The notes: generated from the sequence alone by a model not told the origin. A stretch of 64,000 nt of DNA from Pseudomonas sp. Au-Pse12 (GCF_021341665.1 NZ_JAJTTH010000001.1:682001-746000); one strand, 5' to 3'; shown: positions 26,421-35,377, counted from the stretch's first letter. Translations and numbers: made by a program.

Positions 26421-29087
26421 TCACCATTTATTGGCCAGGTAGGGCCGGAGGTCTTCCAGGGCCGGAGGAAGCTTCTTGTGACAGACCATGCCGAGGTAAG
26501 TCGCTGCCCGGGTGGCCCCTACATACAGGAATCGCTGGAACAGAGTAGGCTTGGCTTCTACGAGCTCATCCAGCCCGATGAAGAACACTGCTTCGAACTC
26601 GAGCCCCTTGATATGTTGGACATCAAACACCCGGATATCTGATTGGTTACCCAGTGACTGCCCATCGACGCAGGGAGCTGCAATCAGACTCCTGCTCTCC
26701 AGTTTTTTAGTAAGCGCATCGGCGACGGGTTTCACCTGCGCCTCGGATGCGACCAGGACGGCAATCGTAGGCACCGGCTCATTTTTGGAGCGGATCTGAT
26801 CTTCGATCTCGAAGATCCTCTCGGCGACCCAGGTCACGACGTCTTCACCGCGGAGGTTCTCGCCTAGCACAGGCGATACACCTTCGTGAGAGGAGTGTTC
26901 CGGCAGGCTGCCTACGGCTTGAGTGTCTCCATCCATGTGGTCAAGCAGTTTGGTGGCAAAGCTGTTCAACAGACGACTCTGCCGATACACCGTGTTGATT
27001 CGCTGTGGCTTGAGGCGTGGGGAAATCCACCCGAGCTGGTTGAGGTGCTTGAGGCCATTCCCTGTGATCCGTTGGTTGAAGTCTCCGCACGCGAAGAACG
27101 ATTCAATGGACGGATCGGTAAGGCTCTCCATGCAAGCAAGCTGTAGGAGCGAGAAGTCCGTGGCTTCGTCCACTAGGACTTGCTGCAGGAACTGGCTTGA
27201 GATCCTGGCCAACTCGGTGAAGCGAGGTTCGTCGATATGCCGCTTCACAAAATCTTGGCGGATCAATTCGCGAGCGGATCGAAGCATGAGGAGAAGAATT
27301 GCGTCGAGCTCTGTCTCATCGATGTGGGAAGCGTGCTCTGGCCGCTGATAGCTATAGCGATCGAGCGTAACGCTGTCGCGGCGGAATGCTCTGTAGCTTG
27401 CTGGAACATCAAGGATGTAGCGTTTCCAGGCGTCCCTAAACCGCCGTAAGGCGTTCTGAAAGCACATCTCTCGTCCGAGCGTTTCAAGCCATTGATCTGA
27501 AGGGACTCGATCCCCGAGCCAGTCTCGTAGCTGAGCTGCGCGGCTTGCCTTACCTAAATTGCTATCGCGGTAACGAGTACGCGCATAGGCCTGGAGAAAC
27601 TTTCGGTAAGCTTTAAATGCTTTGAGCTCTGCCGTGTGTGATGGGGTAGGAGAGCCTTCTTCAGCGCTATCATCATCAAATTCGGAACCGTCTTCGTCCT
27701 CATCATCATTCTGGCCGAGGCCATCGAGGAAAGTGGCCATTTCCGCAAATACAGACTTGTTGCGATTGTGAAGAAGGTTGCCTTGCTTCTGGATCAGGTC
27801 ATCTGTGGTTGAGCGGCTAGCTTTAAGCATAGGATCAATCCGCGTCTCGAGATGGTTCCAGTCGGCATAGGCGCTCAGCAATCCTTCTGGTCGAAGTCCA
27901 TCTGACATTGCAAATAGCTTGTGCACCACCGCATCTACCAGGTTCGGGGCCGAATCTCGTAGTAAAATTGCGCCTTCCTTCAGAGATGCGAGGAGGCGGC
28001 TTTGGTGAAGAGCTTTGAAATCAGCAAACCACTGGCGCGGATCATCGTTGATGTCCACCGGGGCGAATTGGCAATCCTCCTTGAGAATGCATGTGCCTCC
28101 GTTGCCCGTCTTCAGGATTCCAAATGTCGACCTTGCCAGTTCATGTCGGCGCTTACTCCAGGTCTTGATGTGCTCATCCGAAGCCGGCACATTCTCTCGA
28201 TTGAAGGCCTCTTTGACGTAATGCTTTAAAAGGTCTGACGGCGTGAACATCATCCAGCGTGAGCGCTTAGATTGTGGGCCCAGCAGAAGGCGTTCTTCCT
28301 GGCTAAGCGCTTCCCAGTCCAGCTTCTGGCCAAGACGTTTGATCAAGGTTGTTGTTTTTCCTGTGCCAGGTGGGCCAAGGATGATGAGCTGGTGGTCTAC
28401 AGAAAGGCGGAAGATTTCGTCCTGGAATTTGTCGAGGATCGCTTGGTCTCGAAGGGCCATAGCGTTTCGGATCTCGTGACGTACACCTTCCCGGATCTTC
28501 TCGGTTTCAGAACTGCCGGCGAGCATTGCAAAAAAAGAACCGCTTTCGTCGTCCGGCTGAATTACCTTGCGAAGAGAGGGGATCGTCTGAGGTGCTGAGC
28601 GTTCTTGCTGCCAAATGCTATCGATTGAGTCCCAGAGCTCAGCGCTTTTCTGAGGCTTTAACTCGAGTTTATCCAAGACGCGGTAGCTGACTTTTTTGCC
28701 CGCTATCTCTAAATCAACGTCATCACCTGCGCCGTGGGCAGCCAAGCGACCGAAAGGAGAGCGGTAACCTGCTAGCTTGCCGTGATTGAGGATGAATCCT
28801 CCAGTCGTGCGACAGATGTAGTACGTCTCAACCTGGCCTTTCTCATTCTCCACCACTATCCGCGACACAGCCGGCTCTCGAACGAGGCTTATCAGTGACT
28901 TGGTCACGTCATCCGAGATGGAAGCAATCTGCTCGACGGCCGCCGCGCCAGTGAAGGTATTGACGACGGCCAAAGCCTCCGAGGCTTCGCGACTTCCGGT
29001 GGCGAGCTGCTTGGAAGCAATTTGTTCAATTTGTTGGAACGAATCTAACGCGTCATTGGCAATTTTCTCGGCATCGCTGGAACTCAT
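26421..29087 (-). CDS. SF1 (UvrD/Rep-like) DNA helicase with novel N-terminal region
   Basis: 888 aa from the ATG at 29087, preceded by AGGGAGAG. The N-terminal ~235 residues are unrecognised. The motor follows: Walker A GPPGTGKTTT from G238, a large acidic insert (QNDDEDEDGSEFDDDSAEE ~ 500), motif II LVDEATDFS, motif III FFACGDFNQRI, motif IV region VYRQSR, motif V QHIKGLEFEAVFFIG and motif VI LYVGATRAA. It should be an ATP-driven nucleic-acid translocase. It is the first gene of a three-gene leftward operon with a coiled-coil protein and an HEPN/zinc-ribbon protein inside a defence-rich transposon. The arrangement matches none of the defence systems I know by name. Confidence 0.85.
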   Translation of the reverse strand: MSSSDAEKIANDALDSFQQIEQIASKQLATGSREASEALAVVNTFTGAAAVEQIASISDDVTKSLISLVREPAVSRIVVENEKGQVETYYICRTTGGFILNHGKLAGYRSPFGRLAAHGAGDDVDLEIAGKKVSYRVLDKLELKPQKSAELWDSIDSIWQQERSAPQTIPSLRKVIQPDDESGSFFAMLAGSSETEKIREGVRHEIRNAMALRDQAILDKFQDEIFRLSVDHQLIILGPPGTGKTTTLIKRLGQKLDWEALSQEERLLLGPQSKRSRWMMFTPSDLLKHYVKEAFNRENVPASDEHIKTWSKRRHELARSTFGILKTGNGGTCILKEDCQFAPVDINDDPRQWFADFKALHQSRLLASLKEGAILLRDSAPNLVDAVVHKLFAMSDGLRPEGLLSAYADWNHLETRIDPMLKASRSTTDDLIQKQGNLLHNRNKSVFAEMATFLDGLGQNDDEDEDGSEFDDDSAEEGSPTPSHTAELKAFKAYRKFLQAYARTRYRDSNLGKASRAAQLRDWLGDRVPSDQWLETLGREMCFQNALRRFRDAWKRYILDVPASYRAFRRDSVTLDRYSYQRPEHASHIDETELDAILLLMLRSARELIRQDFVKRHIDEPRFTELARISSQFLQQVLVDEATDFSLLQLACMESLTDPSIESFFACGDFNQRITGNGLKHLNQLGWISPRLKPQRINTVYRQSRLLNSFATKLLDHMDGDTQAVGSLPEHSSHEGVSPVLGENLRGEDVVTWVAERIFEIEDQIRSKNEPVPTIAVLVASEAQVKPVADALTKKLESRSLIAAPCVDGQSLGNQSDIRVFDVQHIKGLEFEAVFFIGLDELVEAKPTLFQRFLYVGATRAATYLGMVCHKKLPPALEDLRPYLANKW

Positions 29088-29348
29088 TGAAGCTCTCCCT
29101 GTTTCGAACGGTCGTGGCCTGAGCGTAAGGCGGCGAGTGAGCAGCTTCCTTGGCTCAAGATGACAATGTCTGTCGGCTGATCCAAATCCTAAATCTTGGC
29201 AGCGGGAGTTGCTAGCGAATTGCCATGAGTGAGTTCGATTTAACGTGAACCGGCATCCAACCATACTCGCGGTCGGTCGACGACATGATTCTGGAGCGCG
29301 TGGTGCTTCTAGAGCTAAGCATCACGTCCTCAAATGACACCTGGTTGG

Positions 29349-29786
29349 TCACGTGGCCTGCAGGGCCGGTGAGCCAACTAAGCCAGCAAGCAGACATTCG
29401 AGACGCGCAATCGAAGTTGATATGCACCTGAGCATAGGTGGAGGTAGCTCGCTCTTGATCAACCCCTGCATACTGGGTTGGGTTCGCTGAACGCCATTTG
29501 TATCCAAGGCTGCAGTTTGATAGAGCGTCGCGCGAGCAGAGATGACATCACCACTCTCCATTTGCTGCAGCAGTTGGACGTAGATATCTGGGCGGATCTG
29601 CGCTGATGCAGAGATCGCACCGGCACCGCCAAGGGCAAAGTTTGTGAAGAGGCCTCTCACACCATCAGCGAGCAGTTTATAGGCTAAGCATTGAAGGGCG
29701 TCGATATCGATCTGCTCGTCCGGGATAACTACCCAGGCGAGCCCAGTTCGTATGCAACTACCAGCTAGCCAAGCTCTGTGATCCAA
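29349..29786 (-). pseudogene. DapA-family (dihydrodipicolinate synthase-like) gene with large internal deletion
   Basis: The first ~45 codons resemble the DapA N-terminus (GLAWVVIPDEQIDIDALQCLAYKLLADGVRGL). They are followed directly, near 29654, by residues that match the C-terminal third of DapA (LGGAGAISASAQIRPDIYVQLLQQMESGDVISAR). The catalytic Tyr and Schiff-base Lys core is missing. This is an in-frame internal deletion, so no active aldolase is expected. It lies between the helicase operon and an MvaT remnant. Confidence 0.6.
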
Positions 29787-29821
29787 AGTATTTCTCGGGC
29801 ATCATTACAATCCTTGACCCT

Positions 29822-30007
29822 CAGGCCGGCCAGCGCACTCGTACAGCCCAAGCGCCGCAGAAGTCTTCGAGAAGGGCTCGCAGCGTGAAGACCTACAAAA
29901 ATCCCCATAACGGTGAGGTAGTCGAGACTAAAGGAGGAAGTCACAAGCTCCTTAAGCAATGGAAGACTGAGTATAATGCTGAGGAGATCGAGTCCTGGGT
30001 GGCCTAG
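29822..30007 (+). pseudogene. mvaT: MvaT/MvaU (H-NS-like silencer) C-terminal remnant
   Basis: An open frame ending at TAG 30005-30007 encodes the whole DNA-binding end of MvaT: RSVKTYKNPHNGEVVETKGG followed by SHKLLKQWKTEYNAEEIESW. This carries the conserved aromatic-Asn-Pro and GG-x-HK-x-LK-x-W signatures. A basic linker (SSRRARSV) precedes it. The N-terminal oligomerisation domain and any plausible start are missing, so only the DNA-binding half remains; the 5' limit is approximate. A hairpin terminator follows at 30035. MvaT-like genes on mobile elements often silence the foreign DNA they travel with, so this looks like a decayed stealth gene. Confidence 0.75.
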
Positions 30008-30034
30008 ACAGGCTCGGTGGGCTTCGGATAGTGC

Positions 30035-30055
30035 GGGGCATCGCTACGATGCCCC
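30035..30055 (+). terminator. Hairpin terminator behind the MvaT remnant
   Basis: GGGGCATCG and CGATGCCCC form a perfect 9-bp stem with a 3-nt loop, 27 bp past the remnant's stop. No T-run follows. Confidence 0.6.
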
Positions 30056-30100
30056 AGGTGGTGGCAGATCTGCTAGGTCACTTGTGCAGTGCTCAGTGAG

Positions 30101-31558
30101 TTATTTGCAGTCCTGTTCGAACTCTTCGAGCATGTCAGCCCTGATCAGCGCTTCCGGATCTTCGGCATGAACGGCATCGACCCTGCTTTGGACGCATGCA
30201 TCAGTGTTATTGCTTGGCGCTGATGCCACTACATGAACAGTGCTGGGCACTACCTGCGCAGGTTGAATGGCCTGACCAACCGCGGGGATGTCAACTATGG
30301 TCACGTGATCAATTGCGTAACCACCACCACCGGAACGGCTAGGTGTCTCGAAGTCTGGTATCTCATCTACTGGACTCCCCCAGCCCCAATTGCGATCTAT
30401 CAAGGCCATCTTCCCTGGGTACTGACTGCGGCGATCAGTTGGCAGGTTGACCACCGTGCTGACGATCTGACCAGCGTTCCAAACCAATACGGCTTCAAGA
30501 TCACCATTTCGGTCGTAAATTCGCTCCTGGCCATGCTTTACGACGGCATCTTGATGAGCCTGACCTCCTCGAGCTACACCTTGATACCTGCCAACCTCTT
30601 TATCGCCGACCCATGTGTACGCAGTCGCACTGACCAGTCGCCCTTTATTCCATTGCAGCTCCCGAAGCAGGTGGCCTTCGTCGTCCCAATATTGCTCTAG
30701 GCCGTCATTGCTGAGGTCGCTGGCGATGTACTCATTTACGTCTTCCTTGATCGCCAAGCGGCTAACATGGTGGACGTGCTGACCACCGTAACTGTACTCA
30801 TCTACGGTGCGGGCACGCAGTTTTCCATGCTCGAATTCGCTCAACTCCGTTACATTGCCGCGGGCGTCAAAACGCTTCTGAGTGCCATGGAGATCGCCGC
30901 CCATGTAGTTCTCTTCACGGGAGACGTAGAAGCGGTTGCCATCGAGACCGAACGACTTCTGGGGGCCATTGTATTTACCGGCTAGGTAGGTTCGATGATC
31001 GGTACCACGATTGTCGAATCCTGTTTGCTTGCCGTTTTCCCACTCGAGGTCAGCGATGAGCTCATTTCCCTGGCCATCCCAGGCACGCTCCCTACCTTCC
31101 TTTCGACCGGAAACGTAGTGAACCTCTAAAATTCGCTCCCCGCTCTCAGGGTTGAACTGCTCCTGCAGTCCATCTTGCTGACCCTGTTTCCAATTCCCTT
31201 CAGCAGTCTTCTTCCCGGTTTTAGCATCGAATTTTTCTTCTTCGCCGTCTCGTTTCCCGGCTTTAAAGTGACCTACACCTAACAATTGACCAGAATTGTC
31301 TGAACAGCGCATCTCACCATCAGGCAGTCCCTTCTTGAAGTCGACCTCGCAGGAGCCCACGCTGAAAAGCCCCAAAACCGACATGGGGTAATTAACTACG
31401 CGCCCTGTAAAAGGATCATCCGCATGGATTTTGTAAAGCAGCCCTTGGATTTCTTGGGTCTGGCGTTTGTCGATTTCCTCTGTGAAGCAACCGGAAAGGC
31501 TGAGAGAGGCGACGGCGATCGCACTTAGTGCGAAATAGCGGCGAGCAATGATAGACAC
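30101..31558 (-). CDS. Lipoprotein with MORN-like repeats
   Basis: 485 aa from a GTG at 31558 with an excellent AAGGAG site 6 nt upstream. A lipoprotein signal is visible: hydrophobic YFALSAIAVASLSLSGC with lipobox LSGC. The mature protein carries repeated MORN-type units of ~22 residues (GHFKAGKRDGEEEKFD, GNWKQGQQDGLQEQFN, VHYVSGRKEGRERAWD, LEWENGKQTG and others), like YwqK-family proteins. A short Pro/Ser segment and a final acidic helix (DPEALIRADMLEEFEQDC) follow. It is probably anchored in the outer membrane or periplasm. The function is unknown; MORN/YwqK proteins sometimes act as immunity or binding partners. Confidence 0.75.
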   Translation of the reverse strand: MSIIARRYFALSAIAVASLSLSGCFTEEIDKRQTQEIQGLLYKIHADDPFTGRVVNYPMSVLGLFSVGSCEVDFKKGLPDGEMRCSDNSGQLLGVGHFKAGKRDGEEEKFDAKTGKKTAEGNWKQGQQDGLQEQFNPESGERILEVHYVSGRKEGRERAWDGQGNELIADLEWENGKQTGFDNRGTDHRTYLAGKYNGPQKSFGLDGNRFYVSREENYMGGDLHGTQKRFDARGNVTELSEFEHGKLRARTVDEYSYGGQHVHHVSRLAIKEDVNEYIASDLSNDGLEQYWDDEGHLLRELQWNKGRLVSATAYTWVGDKEVGRYQGVARGGQAHQDAVVKHGQERIYDRNGDLEAVLVWNAGQIVSTVVNLPTDRRSQYPGKMALIDRNWGWGSPVDEIPDFETPSRSGGGGYAIDHVTIVDIPAVGQAIQPAQVVPSTVHVVASAPSNNTDACVQSRVDAVHAEDPEALIRADMLEEFEQDCK

Positions 31559-31789
31559 CAGAATCTCCTTATCCCCGTACCGGCCCATGCCGATCTGAAA
31601 GGAATACATTGTAGGGAAGGCGCGAGATGATTCCAATGTGCCATCCCGCGTCGCTCAACGTTTTCCCGGCAAGGCAGGGTGATGCCGTTGCTAAAGAGGC
31701 TGGCGTTACGAAGCTGGCTCATGCTGGACGCTTGCGTATCGAGAAGGCTATCCGTCACTGCCGAGAAGCGTAGGGGCGGAGAGAGGCTT

Positions 31790-31815
31790 GAAGGGCTTGA
31801 TCAGTCAAGCCCTTC
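31790..31815. terminator. 11-bp perfect hairpin
   Basis: GAAGGGCTTGA (31790-31800) and TCAAGCCCTTC (31805-31815) with a 4-nt loop, 60 bp below the stop of the leftward gene at 31875. It is likely a terminator for that gene, although there is no T-run on either side. Confidence 0.55.
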
Positions 31816-31874
31816 GTTCCTCAACGGGCGACGAGCCTCGTTGATTAGGCTGATGTTCCAGGCTAGAAGGAATA

Positions 31875-32243
31875 TCACAGACCTCCTGATTCCCCAGAGA
31901 ACTCCGGATACGCATGATCGACACAGATGGCCATACCGAGCAGGGCGGGTTGAGAGCATCTTGCCCAGATGCATTCCTTATCGCATTCACCGCCATGAAA
32001 CCTGACGAAAAAACCTCGCCGTAAGGGCAGGTCGTTGAAGGATGACCATTGCTCAGGCGCGGCTACTTTGATAGCGAGATCGCTTCGGCCGTCGACATCG
32101 ATTTGCCAACTGGTCTGACACTGATCGCAACGGTAAAGGTGCACTAGAGAACGCTCTTCCAGGAATGTGAAGCCTCTACGAAAATCCTGTTCAGACTCGC
32201 CATAGCTGACGCAATCTTCTAGTTCTGGACAACGACACTGCAT
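31875..32243 (-). CDS. Hypothetical cysteine-rich protein
   Basis: 122 aa, ATG at 32243 after AGGAG. Cysteine pairs at the N-terminus (CRCPELEDC), a CxxC (YRCDQCQTSWQIDV) and a C-terminal cluster (ECDKECIWARCSQPALLGMAICVDH) suggest zinc binding. The C-terminal cluster resembles a small zinc knuckle with a His ligand. No known catalytic motif, signal peptide or membrane segment. Function unknown; it lies among other small cargo genes. Confidence 0.6.
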   Translation of the reverse strand: MQCRCPELEDCVSYGESEQDFRRGFTFLEERSLVHLYRCDQCQTSWQIDVDGRSDLAIKVAAPEQWSSFNDLPLRRGFFVRFHGGECDKECIWARCSQPALLGMAICVDHAYPEFSGESGGL

Positions 32244-32325
32244 AGGTCATTACTCCTAAAGCATGCAATCCAGGGGCTGACGTATACAACCCGCTCAAGA
32301 CCATGCTCACCAATAATGGGGGCGT

Positions 32326-32727
32326 TCACTCCAAGAACGCGAGTTCAGTTTGCATTGAGTTACGTTCCCTACCGCTGCCAGCTCTCTTGAACTGTGGTCT
32401 TCTGCGGCAGAGCATTTCTGGAGTGATCAGAAGGCCTGGCAGACCATCATCTTGCTGCAGCTCCGCGATCTCGATCTTTAGCTTACTCAGCAGCTCTGAC
32501 GGAGGTTTGCCGGTATCTTCGCTAAGGGTCAGCATGAGCAGGGTAAGGGGACTGAGATCTAGGCGCCGACTAATCTGATCGAGCTTGTCCAGTGTGATGC
32601 TCGACTTACCTAGCTCAAGCTTCGATAGATACGTGCGGCTAGTCGTATCCGCAAAGTCTCGCCGAGAAATGTCCCGTTTGTGACGTAGGGCCCGAAGAAC
32701 GCTGGCGAAGGAAGTCTTGAGAGCCAT
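32326..32727 (-). CDS. XRE-family HTH regulator
   Basis: 133 aa from the ATG at 32727. The N-terminal ~65 residues are a Cro/CI-type HTH: SFASVLRALRHKRDISRRDF, then TSRTYLSKLELGKSSITLDK with the recognition helix, then LDQISRRLDLSPLTLL. The C-terminal part is variable and charged. It is divergent from the gene at 32915, with ~190 bp between the starts, so it probably regulates that region. There is a second, different XRE regulator at 33464-33937. Confidence 0.8.
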   Translation of the reverse strand: MALKTSFASVLRALRHKRDISRRDFADTTSRTYLSKLELGKSSITLDKLDQISRRLDLSPLTLLMLTLSEDTGKPPSELLSKLKIEIAELQQDDGLPGLLITPEMLCRRRPQFKRAGSGRERNSMQTELAFLE

Positions 32728-32914
32728 GCAGCGATTTCGGCGGGTTGGCAATCAATGATCATCGTCCATTTCCTAAAGCCTGGTCGATAGGAGACTACGT
32801 ATTGAACCCGAAGCCTACCATGACTGGGAACAGAGCATCCGACCAGTAAAAATCGACGACGCGCTAGTGCGCGTGTATGGCCCCTGCGGTGATCCAAGAA
32901 AAAGGAGGTGCACA

Positions 32915-33280
32915 ATGGGCGCGAGGTTGACCGTCCCAAATGAAGACCTCATCTGGCAAGCAGCCTGTGCGCACATCGGGAGAGACGGCTGGCAGCAGCT
33001 TGTCGCTGATCTACTCCGTAACCACGGGAAGAGACCAAGTCGGAATTTGTTACGGTATCTGCGCCGTGAATGGGTCGGCGTGAAGGGTCTAGAGGCTCTC
33101 CAAGGGGCTCTGGAAGCTACAGATCTGAGCTGGCCTGCCTTTGATGATATGCCCAAGCATGTGGCAATCCTTGAGTGCTATCGGTGGTATCTAGCTCACA
33201 GGTTACTTCATGCCTTGCCCCCAAAGGGCGTACCGGATGGCGCTAAACCCCTTCGTGTTGAGCTCGATATGGGGCTGTGA
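32915..33280 (+). CDS. Hypothetical protein
   Basis: 121 aa. The ATG at 32915 is fixed by a perfect AAGGAGG ribosome-binding site 7 nt upstream. Mostly helical, with basic segments (RNHGKRPSRNLLRYLRREW) that could bind nucleic acid, and a Trp/Tyr-rich C-terminal half (ILECYRWYLAHRLLHAL). I do not recognise the family. It is divergent from an XRE regulator. Confidence 0.62.
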   Translation: MGARLTVPNEDLIWQAACAHIGRDGWQQLVADLLRNHGKRPSRNLLRYLRREWVGVKGLEALQGALEATDLSWPAFDDMPKHVAILECYRWYLAHRLLHALPPKGVPDGAKPLRVELDMGL

Positions 33281-33463
33281 GATTGAAATTCAGGAGTCAT
33301 TGGATATCCCCTAGTGATAGCCGCTGTTTCGATGCTGGCCGGAACTTTACTCAGCTCCGAGGCACAAGCACGTGCCCTCGCTCGGATCCTGTCCGTCAGC
33401 TCTGGACAGGGCAGTAAGATTCACGGTGCTCAGCGTTCGTACCGCCGCAAAAGTGGTAGACGC

Positions 33464-33937
33464 TCAATGGTCATCTTTCCACAGTCTGCTAACCGTCGAC
33501 TGCCCAAGTCCCAGCAGCCCCGCAGTCTCCACCTGCGTTTTCCCCTCAGCCTTGCACTTAAGCACTGCCGCCCGGTTGATCTCTTTCGAGCGGATGCGCG
33601 GATGCACCGAGTGAAGCTTCCCATCCCTGAACTCGCCGTCGAGGCTGTCTAGGACACCTAGCTTTTCCAGTCTGCCAAGCTCGCCGGCCAAATCTTTCAA
33701 AAACTCCTTGGGTGTCTGACGGCGCGCATGGGAGGAGGCCGCGGCGAGGAGAGCGACTAGATCTATGTCGAGAACTGCAGATATGTTTTCGAGGGTGGAG
33801 AGGGTAGGACTGCTTTTAGCGTGTTCGATATTGCTGAGCTGACGAGGCTCTACCCGACCATGGAAGTCCTCCTGGGAGAGATTCTGGGCTGCGCGCGACA
33901 GCCTCAGGACAGCGGCGAGTGGTTCTCTCAGCGACAT
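33464..33937 (-). CDS. XRE-family HTH regulator with second C-terminal HTH
   Basis: 157 aa from the ATG at 33937. The N-terminal XRE domain (PLAAVLRLSRAAQNLSQEDFHGRVEPRQLSNIEHAKSSPTLSTLENISAVLDID) is followed by a linker and a C-terminal resolvase/Hin-type HTH (AAVLKCKAEGKTQVETAGLLGLGQSTVSRLW). Two DNA-binding motifs in one small protein suggest a regulator bridging two sites or an invertase-like HTH fused to XRE. An 8-bp inverted repeat sits 30 bp upstream of its start and may be its operator. The frame is open further upstream to 34060. Confidence 0.8.
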   Translation of the reverse strand: MSLREPLAAVLRLSRAAQNLSQEDFHGRVEPRQLSNIEHAKSSPTLSTLENISAVLDIDLVALLAAASSHARRQTPKEFLKDLAGELGRLEKLGVLDSLDGEFRDGKLHSVHPRIRSKEINRAAVLKCKAEGKTQVETAGLLGLGQSTVSRLWKDDH

Positions 33938-33966
33938 TTGGAGCATCCAAAGCTGAGGATAAAGCC

Positions 33967-33995
33967 ATATTGCACGCTTCCGCTCCATGCAATAT
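33967..33995. promoter_or_regulatory. Candidate operator of the XRE regulator
   Basis: ATATTGCA (33967-33974) and TGCAATAT (33988-33995) form a perfect inverted repeat with a 13-bp spacer (21 bp centre to centre), lying 30 bp upstream of the regulator's ATG. The spacing of two helical turns suits a dimeric HTH repressor. Confidence 0.5.
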
Positions 33996-34146
33996 AGTGC
34001 CTGGAGAGAATGCATAGGCACTGTGCCTGAGTTTTGATGGGAGTACTGGGAACCCCTCAATACATCTCATCGGCATGCCCATGCGCTCGCCGCGCTGATA
34101 GATACGGTGCGCGTCAATTTACTGCTAAATCCTCAAGAGCCAGCGT

Positions 34147-34880
34147 TTGCGAATCAGAATTTACTCAGACCTACACGCCGAGTTTCACCGTTTCGACCCG
34201 CCGCCCCTCGATGCTGGGGTTGACCTGATAATCCTCGCCGGCGACATCAACAAAAAGGCCAGTGGCATCCACTGGGCAAACGAGACCTTCGCCTGCCAAG
34301 TCGCTTACATCGCAGGGAACCACGAGTACTACGACGGCCACATCGATCGCACCTTGCAGAAAATGAAGGACTCCTCGGCCGGCCATGTCCACGTGCTGGA
34401 GAACGAAGCCTTGGTTCTGGACAACGTCAGGATCCTGGGTACAACTGCTTGGACTGACTTCACCGCCACAGGGGATCAGATCGCGGCTAGCAGCGCTGCC
34501 AGGCAGTGCATGAACGATTTCAAGTACATCAGGGCCGACTCGAACTACAGACGGTTGAGAGCGGATGACCTAGTTGCCCGAAATCACATCGCCAGGGACT
34601 GGCTCACTCAAGAGCTTGCTCGACCGTTTGGCGGCAAACGGTGGTGGTCACCCACCATGCACCATCCCCCATTTTGATCGATGAGAAGCATGAAGGGCAT
34701 CTGACCGCCGCGTACACGAACGACTGGCCGCGCCTGATCGAGAAGGCCCATGTATGGGTGTTCGGTCACACGCATGAGGTTACAGATGTTGCGTTGGCGG
34801 GCTGCAGAGTAGTGTCGAACCCCGGTGGCTACTCGGGGGAGAGTACTGGTTTTGACCCATTCTTTGAGATTGAAATTTGA
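34147..34880 (+). pseudogene. Calcineurin-like metallophosphoesterase, single frameshift
   Basis: The N-terminal part in one frame (TTG start at 34147, RIYSDLHAEFH, LILAGDINKK, YIAGNHEYYDG; metal ligands of motifs I-III) runs to a stop at 34677. The rest, VVVTHHAPSP (motif with two His) and VWVFGHTHEVTDV (GHTH), continues to 34880 in another frame. A one-base change near 34641, in a GGTGGTGG tract, explains both. Restored, it would be ~244 aa with every metal-binding motif. It may be a true pseudogene, a sequencing error or programmed slippage. The end overlaps the next gene's ATG. Confidence 0.78.
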
Positions 34881-35197
34881 TGTCGGATTCTGCGAAAGCC
34901 CTGGATTTTCTTGACCTCCGAGAGAGCACGCCACTGAATACGGATGTGCCCACGGAAGTCGTTCGGGCACAGCGCCAGGACTGGGGCGTCATCGTTGATG
35001 CGTACTTGTCCCAGGCTGGGCGCGTTGGCCAGCGGTATGCAGCCACGGTCTTCAGCGATCTATCTGGCGTCAACGCGAATGGGATGACCATTGCCACCCC
35101 CCCTTTGCAGCTTGTGAAGGAGAGGGCTGGATTCAAGCTCATGCGTAGTGTCAGTGGGAACGATCACTTCGTGATTACAAGCGAGATGGGCACATAG
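34880..35197 (+). CDS. Hypothetical protein downstream of the phosphoesterase
   Basis: 105 aa, ATG at 34880 overlapping the phosphoesterase stop (TGATG), so translation was probably coupled. It looks soluble and mixed alpha/beta; no motif is recognised. The coupling suggests a partner of the phosphoesterase. Confidence 0.55.
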   Translation: MSDSAKALDFLDLRESTPLNTDVPTEVVRAQRQDWGVIVDAYLSQAGRVGQRYAATVFSDLSGVNANGMTIATPPLQLVKERAGFKLMRSVSGNDHFVITSEMGT

Positions 35198-35377
35198 CCG
35201 ATTGCTTTCACGCCCGGTACTGGATAAAGCGCAACCCCGTTTAACTTGGCTTCCCTGGCTCAACTAGGGGGCGATTCATGCGAGTGATTCAAACCACGGG
35301 TTTCGCTCGTCTCAAGTTCTTGGCAGCTAGGGTGATTCCGCTGCCGCTCCGTAGATTAATGTGCCTAAGGAAGATGC

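Noticed and set aside
29765..29959. Leftward 64-codon frame next to the DapA remnant
   Set aside because: It overlaps the MvaT C-terminal coding sequence on the other strand, which is far better supported.
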